Assembly: GCA_937911745.1 (NCBI GenBank) | Contig: CALDPX010000003.1 | Coordinates: 1-31,442 of the forward strand | Length of the DNA stretch: 31,442 nt | DNA from: an uncultured Alistipes sp. | GTDB taxonomy: Bacteria > Bacteroidota > Bacteroidia > Bacteroidales > Rikenellaceae | Direction: 5' to 3' | In this document: positions 7,638-14,786 of the stretch, piece after piece | Position numbering within the stretch: position 1 is the stretch's first letter | How the letters are laid out: every line of letters begins with the position of its first letter | Made by a program: the position numbers and the translations under genes | Notes under the pieces: model-generated | The model's database searches: none | What the model saw: the letters and a program-made list of their open reading frames with translations, nothing else | Told to the model about the DNA's origin: nothing

Positions 7638-8537
7638 TTAGAACGACATTGGGGCTTTGATGGTGGGATGGGGGGTGTAGTCCACAATCTCTATGTCCTC
7701 GAAGCGCAAGTCGGCAATGCTGCGCACCTCGGGGTTGAGCCTCAGGCGAGGCAGGGGGCGAGGCTCGCGCGAAAGTTGTTCCTCGACCTGCTCAAAATGG
7801 TTCAAGTAGAGGTGTGTATCGCCCAAAGTGTGGATAAACTCTCCGACACCCAAATCGCATATTTGCGCAATAATGTGTGTTAGGAGTGCGTAGGATGCTA
7901 TGTTGAATGGAACGCCCAAAAATGTGTCGGCACTACGCTGGTAGAGTTGGCACGAGAGCTTTCCATCAGCCACATAGAACTGAAAAAGAACGTGGCAAGG
8001 GGGCAAAGCCATACCCTCAACATCCGCCACATTCCACGCCGAGACAATCATTCGCCTCGAATTGGGGTTGGTTTTGATGGTGTGGATGACCTCCTCAATC
8101 TGGTCGATAACCCTACCATCGGGGGCACCCCAACTACGCCACTGCGAGCCATAGACCGAGCCCAAATCGCCATAGCGGTAGCCCTCAATCGGCGAGGCTT
8201 CGGCACGCTCGGCACGATCCAAAAACTCCTCCCTACCCACAGGCTCCACACCCGCAGCCGCGCAACGCTCGCCATAGAACCTATATGCATCGTTATCCCA
8301 AATATGCACACCGTTTTTCACAAGGTAGCCGATGTTGGTGTCGCCCCTCAGGAACCACAGTAACTCGTGGATGATTCCCTTCGTAAAGACCTTTTTTGTG
8401 GTCAGCAGAGGGAAGCCCTCCTGCAAATCAAAGCGCATCTGGTAGCCAAAAATACTCTTCGTACCGGTGCCTGTGCGGTCGCCTTTTATGGTGCCATTAT
8501 CGCGTATGGCTCTAAGTAGGTCAAGATATTGTTTCAT
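7638..8537 (-). CDS. thyA: Thymidylate synthase
   Basis: ThyA methylates dUMP to dTMP with methylenetetrahydrofolate, yielding the dihydrofolate that FolA recycles. The 299-residue protein has the phosphate-binding R21 (KGDRTGTGT), the catalytic cysteine C181 in MALPPCHVLFQFYV, the RR pair at 161-162 (NSRRMIVSAWN), and LYQRSADTFLGVPFNIASY. The C-terminus is PTIKAPMSF. It is about 35 residues longer than E. coli ThyA, mainly through an insert at about 90-120 in the small domain, a common variant. It follows lpxH on the same strand with a 49-bp gap that holds a palindrome. Confidence 0.98.
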   Translation of the reverse strand: MKQYLDLLRAIRDNGTIKGDRTGTGTKSIFGYQMRFDLQEGFPLLTTKKVFTKGIIHELLWFLRGDTNIGYLVKNGVHIWDNDAYRFYGERCAAAGVEPVGREEFLDRAERAEASPIEGYRYGDLGSVYGSQWRSWGAPDGRVIDQIEEVIHTIKTNPNSRRMIVSAWNVADVEGMALPPCHVLFQFYVADGKLSCQLYQRSADTFLGVPFNIASYALLTHIIAQICDLGVGEFIHTLGDTHLYLNHFEQVEEQLSREPRPLPRLRLNPEVRSIADLRFEDIEIVDYTPHPTIKAPMSF

Positions 8538-8562
8538 AGTTAATTATTAGATTTCTATGGTT

Positions 8563-8596
8563 GCAAAAATAAGGTACGTTTGTACCTTATTTTTGC
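8563..8596. repeat. Perfect 15-bp palindrome at the lpxH stop codon
   Basis: GCAAAAATAAGGTAC and its exact inverse flank a GTTT loop. The lpxH TAA stop (8587-8589) lies inside the right arm. Each arm carries the AAGGTAC motif that recurs at 14771, 14900 and 16764. It may act as a weak terminator or mRNA-processing hairpin between lpxH and thyA. Confidence 0.7.
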
Positions 8597-9324
8597 AGTG
8601 TCAAAATACCATTTTCGTCCATCACAGCATAAGGCTCCTTTCCAAACCAATGTCCCAAGAACACAGCCTCGCCACCACTCTCCAACGCCACCGTTTCGGC
8701 GCAGTGGTTGTGTCCGAAAATGAAATAGTCGATGCTCTCGCCCTCTCGGTTGAGTTTTTCCGCCTCCTTCACAAGAGGGTCATCCTTACCCAAAAAGGGC
8801 ATAGCAACCTCCTTTGACTTACGACTGCCCTTCGACCAACCCAAACCGAAGCGCATTGCGATGTCGGGGTGTACAAGGTGAGAGAAGAGCCAACGCGCTG
8901 TACGAGAGCGGAAAATGTCATTCATAATGCGTGTCCAGCCGCCCAAATAGCGGGCGTAAATATCGTCACCGTGGCAGATGCTAACCCTTTTGCCATTGAG
9001 TTCTACCACCTCGCGTTCAAAGTGGAGTTTCACCCCGCATTCGCGCTCCAAGTAGTCGTGTTGCCACATATCGTGGTTGCCCACAAAAAGGTGTATCTCC
9101 ACGCCTTGGTCTGTTAGTTCCGAAAGTTTTCCCAACAAACGAGTAAACCCCTGTGGTACAACTCTTTTATACTCAAACCAAAAATCGAAGACATCGCCCA
9201 CAAGATAGATGGCTTTGGCTGTTGGCGCAACTCTATCGAGCCACTCCACAACAGCACGCTCCCTCTCACAAGGGTTGTGATGGGCACCGCTACCGAGGTG
9301 CATATCAGAGGCGAAGTAATACAT
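8587..9324 (-). CDS. lpxH: UDP-2,3-diacylglucosamine diphosphatase-type metallophosphoesterase
   Basis: LpxH-type enzymes hydrolyse UDP-2,3-diacylglucosamine to lipid X in lipid A synthesis at the inner membrane. The 245-residue protein has all calcineurin-like metal motifs: D7-x-H9 (SDMHLG), GD44 (GDVFDFW), GNH84D (VGNHDMW), CH118GDD, and GH205-x-H207 (FGHNH). The conserved YLGGWTR and SKGSRKSK region is as in Bacteroidota LpxH homologues. Length fits the family. It begins 23 nt after the stop of the thioredoxin-like lipoprotein gene, and thyA follows, suggesting one transcript. Confidence 0.88.
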   Translation of the reverse strand: MYYFASDMHLGSGAHHNPCERERAVVEWLDRVAPTAKAIYLVGDVFDFWFEYKRVVPQGFTRLLGKLSELTDQGVEIHLFVGNHDMWQHDYLERECGVKLHFEREVVELNGKRVSICHGDDIYARYLGGWTRIMNDIFRSRTARWLFSHLVHPDIAMRFGLGWSKGSRKSKEVAMPFLGKDDPLVKEAEKLNREGESIDYFIFGHNHCAETVALESGGEAVFLGHWFGKEPYAVMDENGILTLQK

Positions 9325-9347
9325 CGTTGTGGGTGTGCTGTTTTGGG

Positions 9348-10502
9348 TTATTTCATTAACTGTTTAAGCTCCTTAGCTAAATCGTCGCCATAGGCGTTGA
9401 TGGCTACAATATTGCCCTCTTTGTCGAAGAGGTAATTTTGTGGAATGCTCGTAATACCAAATAGTTGCACTGCCATAGAGTTCACGCCCTTAAAGTCACA
9501 GACCGATATCCAAGGCAATTTTTGGTTTTGTACGATTTCTATCCATGCCGGCTTGGAGGTGTCGACCGCCACTTGGTAAATCTCGAAGCCCTTGTTGTGG
9601 TATTTCTGGTAGAGTTCTTTCAGTTCGGCATTGCGGAATGAGGCGTTTTGGTCTGCTATGCTCCAAAAGTCTAAAAGTAACACTTTACCCTTTTGTATTG
9701 CGGTGAGACTGTGCTTTTTGCCAAACATATCGGGCATTTCGATTTCGGGGAAATTTGCTGGCTCGGCAGCAAGTGCTGCCTCAATTTTGTCGGCAAATGC
9801 CATCTGGTTGTCGTATTCTGCAATGGCGGCTTTGAGTCCTGCAAGGTAGGGCGAGGTGGGGTAGTTTTTCTCCACCTCCTCGGCAACAAGGCGGAAATAG
9901 ACGATATCCTTTTCGCCACCAAAGAGCACCTGGTCGCCGGGAATGCGCTGATTGAGGGCGTAGATTGCCGCCAGCGATCCCGAATTCTTCACTATAAACT
10001 CTATCTGTTTTCGCTTGATGTCAAGATATTCGTTTGCAAACTCCTTGTTGATAATCTGTTGCAGGCTTTTGACCGAAGTTTGGTTGTAAAGTGTTGTGAG
10101 CGAGTCGAGTCGTGCCACGCCAAAGCCCATAATGTTCTTAACCTCACGCACCAAAGCCGACTCCTTAGAGCCTTCGACAGTGTAGCCATCAATTAGTCCC
10201 GGCACCGAGTTTACCACAACCCTCTCTCCTTCGGAGAGTATCAGCGGAATATTGCGCTCAGCGCAGCGCAAATTGTAGAACGAGGGTTCACCCCCGTCAA
10301 GTTTTACGTTTATTTTGAACTCTCCGTTTGCGTTAGTTCGAACAGTGTCTGCCGACATTGCGCCGTTGGCGGAGAGACTCTCCAATACAACGTTTTGGTT
10401 TGGGCAGGCAGCAAACTCGCCTTCAAGAACCACTTTGTGGCTATTACATCCCCATAGTGTCACAACACTGAGAATGGTTGCAAAATACTTTTTCATCATC
10501 AA
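9348..10502 (-). CDS. DUF4369/TlpA-like lipoprotein lacking the CxxC motif
   Basis: A 384-residue lipoprotein. The signal ends in the lipobox LWGC with C19, so it should be anchored in the membrane facing the periplasm or surface. An N-terminal beta-rich domain (about 22-115) resembles DUF4369, followed by a helical stretch (115-245) and a thioredoxin/TlpA fold (about 252-384). In that fold the usual WxxxCxxC site reads LLLDFWSIADQNASFRN, without either cysteine; the cis-proline region TSIPQNYLFD (about 351-360) is kept. It is therefore probably not a redox enzyme. The ATG at 10502 is followed by two more Met codons. It heads an apparent lpxH-thyA transcription unit. The family is common in Bacteroidota but its role is not established. 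Confidence 0.85.
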   Translation of the reverse strand: MMMKKYFATILSVVTLWGCNSHKVVLEGEFAACPNQNVVLESLSANGAMSADTVRTNANGEFKINVKLDGGEPSFYNLRCAERNIPLILSEGERVVVNSVPGLIDGYTVEGSKESALVREVKNIMGFGVARLDSLTTLYNQTSVKSLQQIINKEFANEYLDIKRKQIEFIVKNSGSLAAIYALNQRIPGDQVLFGGEKDIVYFRLVAEEVEKNYPTSPYLAGLKAAIAEYDNQMAFADKIEAALAAEPANFPEIEMPDMFGKKHSLTAIQKGKVLLLDFWSIADQNASFRNAELKELYQKYHNKGFEIYQVAVDTSKPAWIEIVQNQKLPWISVCDFKGVNSMAVQLFGITSIPQNYLFDKEGNIVAINAYGDDLAKELKQLMK

Positions 10503-10555
10503 ATTGTTTCTACTTTTTTAGGTGCTTTATTCTACTCCGTTTGCCTCAACAAAAG

Positions 10556-10587
10556 CAAAGGTAATAAAGGTATTTGGTTTGTCCAAA
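10556..10587 (-). promoter_or_regulatory. Promoter of the thioredoxin-like lipoprotein/lpxH/thyA unit
   Basis: On the minus strand, TTTG (10584-10587) and TACCTTTG (10556-10563) are 20 nt apart. The -33 element sits just before the DUF4290 gene's end (stop at 10591), so the downstream unit has its own promoter. Confidence 0.8.
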
Positions 10588-10590
10588 GGA

Positions 10591-11238
10591 TTACTTTGTG
10601 TGGGGTGTTCGTCGGACGGTTTTAGCGTTTTTTGCCCCCTTTTTTTGGTAGCCCAATTTTTTTTGATAGCCTAAATGGTCTAATCTATACTCACTTTTCA
10701 TCAAAGAAATAGCCTCTTCGTTCACTTGGATGTCATAATTGGCCATCGTTTTTATGTCGCGTATGATGACTGCGTTGTCTGGGTGTTCTTGATTGAATTC
10801 GAAACTCTTAGTTCGCATATATCGGGCAAGATTGTAGATTACCGCATCAACCGTGTCGCTATCCCTCAGACGCTCCAAAGTCTTGATTGTATTTTTGACA
10901 TTCCTGCCATAGTGCTTCATTGTAATGCCCCCTTTGGGATATTCCATTTTGTGTGGCGGAGGCATAATGGTTGCGGCAGTTGGCTTGGGGTAGGGGGAGT
11001 CTACATCTAATTGAAAATCAGACATAATGAAGAGGTGATCCCAGAGCTTGCGTTCGAAGTCCGGGGTGTCGCTCGATGCGTGTTGGATGTTTGCCATTAT
11101 AGCAACAAGAGCTTTTGCTCTAAGGTTGCGGTCGTCTCTATTTTCGATACTCATGAGCTCCTCTACCATATCTTGGATATGTCGCCCATACTCGGGAAGG
11201 TGGAGTTTTTCACGCTCGATGTTGTAGTTTGTTCTCAT
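10591..11238 (-). CDS. DUF4290 family protein
   Basis: This 215-residue cytosolic protein has no signal or membrane segment. It opens NYNIEREKLHLPEYGRHIQDMV, and carries RAKALVAIMANIQ and DNAVIIRDIKTMANY. These are features I associate with the DUF4290 family found across Bacteroidota; function is unknown. The middle has a Pro-rich stretch (PTAATIMPPPHKMEYPKGG). The C-terminal tail is basic and contains a direct repeat LGYQKK-LGYQKK, a local in-frame duplication. It ends next to the promoter of the lipoprotein-lpxH-thyA unit. Confidence 0.75.
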   Translation of the reverse strand: MRTNYNIEREKLHLPEYGRHIQDMVEELMSIENRDDRNLRAKALVAIMANIQHASSDTPDFERKLWDHLFIMSDFQLDVDSPYPKPTAATIMPPPHKMEYPKGGITMKHYGRNVKNTIKTLERLRDSDTVDAVIYNLARYMRTKSFEFNQEHPDNAVIIRDIKTMANYDIQVNEEAISLMKSEYRLDHLGYQKKLGYQKKGAKNAKTVRRTPHTK

Positions 11239-11530
11239 CTTTTAATTCATATTGAAATGGTCAAAAACCCTTTTTGGTGTGGGATATTGATGGTACAATT
11301 GGTCAAAAAGGTGGCCTGAATGGCGAGATGTAGACGCCAAAAAACGCCACTCAAATCTCAATTGGAGCCGCTTTTATTTTTGGATTACAAAGATTACCTT
11401 TGACCACAAAGATAACTCATTTTTTTGATTTTTATTACCTCGTTGCAACCTTTTTGGTAGCATATTTGCATAGTGTGCCTGGTTGCAAGAGTTAGACCTG
11501 AAACAATTAATATTAAAACTGATAATATAT
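11239..11530. other. 292-bp divergent spacer, no gene
   Basis: No coding region is seen between the DUF4290 gene (minus) and the sigma-54 activator (plus). It carries two consensus -7 boxes facing each way: TACCTTTG on plus (11395-11402) and TATCTTTG on minus (11407-11414). Neither has a clear -33 partner. Confidence 0.5.
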
Positions 11531-12661
11531 ATGACTAAAATCCTTGTGATTGATTCGCAAAGGAGTGTGCGCAACACTCTTAAAGAACTTCTTGAACACG
11601 AAGGTTATTCGGTACAAACGACCGAAGGGCTTCCTTTGACCGCATCCCAAACACAAGATCTCTCGTTGGTGATTTGTGGTACGCCCGAGTGTGTCAAACG
11701 CGACATGTTTGAGGTGCCTTGGATTGCGCTTTCGCCGACCGGCTCCATTGCCGACGTGCTCTCCTATGTCCACCAAGGGGCCGCCGATCTTGTGACCAAA
11801 CCAGTCGATGTCGGGGCTCTGCTCAGTGCTGTGCGTAGTGTCCTTGCCCAAGAGTCCACGCTCCCGCAGCGCCATCACATCACAAGGAAAAAATCGTGCC
11901 AAAGGTATCAGATTGTCGGAGAGTCTCCCAAAACATGCCGCCTAAGGCGATTAATAGAGATGGTGGCGCCAACCGATGCAAGGGTACTGATTATGGGCGA
12001 GAACGGTACGGGCAAAGAGTTGGTTGCCCGACAGATACACATGAATAGCAACCGAGCAGACGGGCCATTTGTGGAGGTTAATTGTGCGGCGATACCCTCC
12101 GAACTAATAGAAAGTGAACTCTTTGGACACGAGAAGGGGGCTTTCACTTCTGCCATCAAACAACGCAAGGGTAAGTTCGAGCAGGCGATAGGCGGGACTC
12201 TGTTTTTGGACGAGATTGGCGACATGAGTCTGGCCGCACAAGCAAAGGTTCTCCGAGCCTTGCAGGAGCGCAAAATTACGCGAGTGGGTAGCGATAAGGA
12301 TGTAGAAGTCGATGTGAGGGTTGTTGCTGCAACGAACAAGAATTTGGTTTCAGAGATTGCGAGAGGCAATTTTCGCGAAGACCTCTACCATCGTTTGAGT
12401 GTCATTGTGTTGGGTGTTCCACCTCTTTCCGAGCGCAGAGATGACATCCCACTATTGGTACATCATTTTCTCAAAGTGTTGTGCGAAGAGTATCATATAC
12501 CCACAAAACACATTAAGGATGATGCTCTTGCCGAGTTGTCGAATATGGAGTGGAAGGGCAATGTTAGGGAGGTACACAATGTTGTAGAGCGACTTGTGGT
12601 GCTCGGTAGCGATGATATTTCGCGCGACGAGGTATTGGCGAATGTGTCTAATTTTTATTGA
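11531..12661 (+). CDS. Sigma-54-dependent response-regulator-like activator, degenerate receiver, no HTH
   Basis: The ATG at 11531 gives 376 residues. An N-terminal receiver-like domain (1-105) keeps one of the two acidic-pocket residues (VIDSQRS) and the KP pair (K90-P91). It has ICG where the phosphorylated Asp at the end of strand 3 is expected (LSLVICGTPEC, 44-54). A sigma-54 AAA+ domain follows: Walker A GENGTGKE (156-163), the sigma-contacting loop as GAFTSA (203-208) instead of GAFTGA, Walker B TLFLDEIGD (223-231), R-finger region FREDLYHRL (281-289), and WKGNVREV (341-348). The protein stops about 28 residues later with no Fis-type HTH. It probably acts phosphorylation-independently and without DNA binding of its own. 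The last 7 bp overlap rdgB, convergently. Confidence 0.9.
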   Translation: MTKILVIDSQRSVRNTLKELLEHEGYSVQTTEGLPLTASQTQDLSLVICGTPECVKRDMFEVPWIALSPTGSIADVLSYVHQGAADLVTKPVDVGALLSAVRSVLAQESTLPQRHHITRKKSCQRYQIVGESPKTCRLRRLIEMVAPTDARVLIMGENGTGKELVARQIHMNSNRADGPFVEVNCAAIPSELIESELFGHEKGAFTSAIKQRKGKFEQAIGGTLFLDEIGDMSLAAQAKVLRALQERKITRVGSDKDVEVDVRVVAATNKNLVSEIARGNFREDLYHRLSVIVLGVPPLSERRDDIPLLVHHFLKVLCEEYHIPTKHIKDDALAELSNMEWKGNVREVHNVVERLVVLGSDDISRDEVLANVSNFY

Positions 12662-13230
12662 TTGAGCCACCCCGCAAGTTTGGCAACAGCCCTACCTCGG
12701 TGACTTATGGCATTCTTCTCCTCGGGAGCGAGTTCGGCAAAGGTCTGCTCATAGCCAAGGGGTTGGAAGAGGCAGTCGTAGCCAAAGCCACCCTCGCCAC
12801 GCTCTTTGGTGGTAATCTCACCCTCTACGATGCCCTCAAAGCACTGCTCTCTACCGCCCTCGATAAGGGCTACAACGGTGCGAAAGCGTGCTGTGCGTAC
12901 CTCTTTGCCATCCATTTCGCAGAGTAACTTCTCTCGGTTGGCTGCAAAGTCGTGACCATCGGTGGCGTAGCGAGCCGAGTGTACTCCCGGAGCACCGTCG
13001 AGCGCATCTACCTCCAAACCCGTATCGTCTGCAAAACAGTCACAGCCCGTCTTTTGCCACACATAGCGAGCCTTCGCCAGGGCGTTGCCCTCAATGGTTG
13101 GCTCCTCTTCGGGAATCTCCTCGGTGATGCCCGCCTCTCGGAGGGTTATAAGCTCAAATTGAGTGCCCACGATGGCTTTTACCTCTTCGAGTTTGTGAGC
13201 ATTATTGGTTGCAAAGATGAGTTTTCTCAT
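12655..13230 (-). CDS. rdgB: RdgB/HAM1 family non-canonical purine NTP pyrophosphatase
   Basis: It hydrolyses dITP, ITP and XTP to monophosphates, cleaning the nucleotide pool. The 191-residue protein has the phosphate-binding TNNAHKLEE (8-16), FADDTGLEVDALDGAPGVHSARYA (starting at 66, catalytic D69 region), GGFGYDCLF (147-155) and ISHRGRA (175-181) for base recognition. Length is normal. It starts 20 nt after the stop of the HAD phosphatase gene, so the two are probably co-transcribed. Its 3' end overlaps the convergent sigma-54 activator by 7 bp. Confidence 0.96.
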   Translation of the reverse strand: MRKLIFATNNAHKLEEVKAIVGTQFELITLREAGITEEIPEEEPTIEGNALAKARYVWQKTGCDCFADDTGLEVDALDGAPGVHSARYATDGHDFAANREKLLCEMDGKEVRTARFRTVVALIEGGREQCFEGIVEGEITTKERGEGGFGYDCLFQPLGYEQTFAELAPEEKNAISHRGRAVAKLAGWLNQ

Positions 13231-13250
13231 TGTGTCGTTATGTTGCTGTT

Positions 13251-14090
13251 TTATACCTCTTTGGCTAACTCGGCAATGCGAGCATCGGTGGCTATCTTGT
13301 CGAGAATTGTGCGCACGATGGTATCCATCCTTCCGCCCTCGGAGTAGTCGGCTGGCGAAATCATCGAGCAGCGGTTTTGCTCCAAAAGGAGTTTGGTTTT
13401 ACGGTAGCCGCTTTCGGAGGCGGGGTCGTAAACACCAATCGAGTGACCGTTGCGGTCGCTGACAAGTCTCATACAAGGGATGTCGGTCGTGCCATCTCCC
13501 ACATAAATCATATGCTCGAAGGGAACGGGACGCTCTGCATCAGGCAAATAGGCATTCACAAGGTGAGAGTCGGAAACACTATCCACACCCTTGTTTATCT
13601 TGTACATAAACTGAGTTTTGTTGGTGTAGTTAATCGCGACTGCGGGCCAATAAGCATCACCGTCCTCGTTGTAGAGGAACTCGCAGGCGTATATCTTCTT
13701 AAACTCGTGAGCAATGGGGGTGCCCTCGATAATCTCCTTCAAACCCGAGGAGTTGATGTAGTGAAGAATCTCTATGCCACGCTCCTCGCCATAGCGATTG
13801 ATGCGCCCGAACCATTCGCGCACACCCTTGTACAACTGAATGTTACGCCCTGTCTCTTGAAATGCCTCGCGCTTGATGGGCACCTTGGTGTTGTTTGCGT
13901 GTTCGAGCATTTTGAGCATATAGCTGAGTATTGGGTCGGCATCGTGCATATCTGCCAGCACATTACTCTCCTGCCAAAACTCTTCGTTGCTCTTGCCCAC
14001 CGATGCGATAAATCCGTACTCCTGCATATTTCCGGGCGCAAGAGTGCCGTCAAAGTCGTAAATCAGAGCCGCTTTTAACTTTTTCTCCAT
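13251..14090 (-). CDS. HAD superfamily phosphatase
   Basis: The ATG at 14090 (MEKKLKAALIYDFDGTLAPG) gives 279 residues; the longer open frame would cross the divergent promoters and the nitroreductase start. HAD motif I is D12-x-D14 (YDFDGTLAP), motif II NSSG (113-116), motif III a lysine around K158 (YTNKTQF), and motif IV VGDGTTD (197-203). The cap is helical, inserted between motifs I and II, as in phosphoserine-phosphatase-like enzymes. The nucleophile and general acid are both intact, so it should be active; substrate unknown. It is followed at 20 nt by rdgB, hinting at a shared nucleotide-related or housekeeping role. Confidence 0.88.
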   Translation of the reverse strand: MEKKLKAALIYDFDGTLAPGNMQEYGFIASVGKSNEEFWQESNVLADMHDADPILSYMLKMLEHANNTKVPIKREAFQETGRNIQLYKGVREWFGRINRYGEERGIEILHYINSSGLKEIIEGTPIAHEFKKIYACEFLYNEDGDAYWPAVAINYTNKTQFMYKINKGVDSVSDSHLVNAYLPDAERPVPFEHMIYVGDGTTDIPCMRLVSDRNGHSIGVYDPASESGYRKTKLLLEQNRCSMISPADYSEGGRMDTIVRTILDKIATDARIAELAKEV

Positions 14091-14113
14091 ATTCTTTCTT
14101 TGTTTTCTTGGGT

Positions 14114-14150
14114 CAAAGGTACGATATTTGCCCAAAATTACATAAATTTG
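14114..14150. promoter_or_regulatory. Divergent -7 boxes of the HAD phosphatase and nitroreductase genes
   Basis: TACCTTTG on the minus strand (14114-14121) lies 23 nt before the HAD start. TAAATTTG on the plus strand (14143-14150) lies 22 nt before the nitroreductase start. Both match TAnnTTTG. Clear TTG elements at 19-21 nt are lacking. Confidence 0.55.
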
Positions 14151-14172
14151 TGACCAAACAAAAGAAATAGTT

Positions 14173-14706
14173 ATGGATTTTTTTGAACTTGTCAAATCGC
14201 GCCGCTCGCTCCGCAAATTCTCCGATAGGAGGGTTGAGAGCCATACGGTGGAGAAAATTTTGGAGGCAGCACTTACCGCTCCTTCGTCACGCAACAGCCA
14301 CAGTACAAGGTTTTTAGTCGTTGAGAACAAGGACCTTATACGCCATATGTCCTATATGCGCGACTATGGCTCGGCGTTTATGGCAGAGGCTCCTGTTGCT
14401 GTGATGGTTATGGGTGACAAGAGGGCAACGGACCTTTGGATTGACAACTGTGCCATCTCGGCAACTTTCGTACAACTTGCAGCCGAAGCTGCGGGTTTGG
14501 GCAGTTGCTGGGTGCACGTTGAGGGTAGGGAGCACGTCAAGGGACATCCCGAGATGGGCGATGCCGAGAGTTACCTGCGCACTTTTCTCCCCATTCCCGA
14601 GGAGTGCGGTGTGGAGTGCGTAATTGCCATGGGCTATTCTCCCTACGAGGAGCGTAAACCCCGCCCCGAGCAGGATAATAGCGGCAAAGTTCAGTGGCTG
14701 AAATAG
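14173..14706 (+). CDS. Nitroreductase family FMN-dependent oxidoreductase
   Basis: The 177-residue protein opens with MDFFELVKSRRSLRKFSDR, the typical nitroreductase N-terminus whose RRSxR binds the FMN phosphate. It has APSSRNSHSTRFLVVEN (about 36-52), AEAPVAVMVMG, a WIDNCAISATFVQLAAEAAGLGSCWV core helix and strand, and a C-terminal VIAMGYSPYEERKPRP. It is a short member, with no Fe-S domain. Expected activity is NAD(P)H-dependent two-electron reduction; the substrate cannot be told. It is a single gene between its own -7 box and a strong terminator. Confidence 0.93.
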   Translation: MDFFELVKSRRSLRKFSDRRVESHTVEKILEAALTAPSSRNSHSTRFLVVENKDLIRHMSYMRDYGSAFMAEAPVAVMVMGDKRATDLWIDNCAISATFVQLAAEAAGLGSCWVHVEGREHVKGHPEMGDAESYLRTFLPIPEECGVECVIAMGYSPYEERKPRPEQDNSGKVQWLK

Positions 14707-14734
14707 CCAACCATCAAGCAACGCTACGCAAGAC

Positions 14735-14764
14735 AAAAGAGGCACCCCGAAAGTGCCTCTTTTT
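14735..14764 (+). terminator. Terminator of the nitroreductase gene
   Basis: AAAAGAGGCAC, a 7-nt loop and GTGCCTCTTTTT form an 11-bp stem ending in a T-tract. It may also serve btuB from the other side, as its arms are A-rich on the opposite strand. Confidence 0.85.
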
Positions 14765-14770
14765 GTGTCT

Positions 14771-14786
14771 AAACGTACCTTATTTT
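14771..14786. repeat. AAACGTACCTTATTTT dispersed motif, copy at btuB end
   Basis: This 16-mer overlaps the btuB stop codon. The identical 16-mer occurs at 14900-14915 inside btuB. Shortened versions lie at 16764-16775 and 16780-16790 between btuG and btuB, and in the palindrome at 8563-8596. Confidence 0.7.

Noticed and set aside
14091..14330. N-terminal extension of the HAD phosphatase
   Set aside because: It would overlap the divergent nitroreductase coding region and both -7 boxes; the DFDGT motif lies at residue 12 with the 14090 start, as usual.
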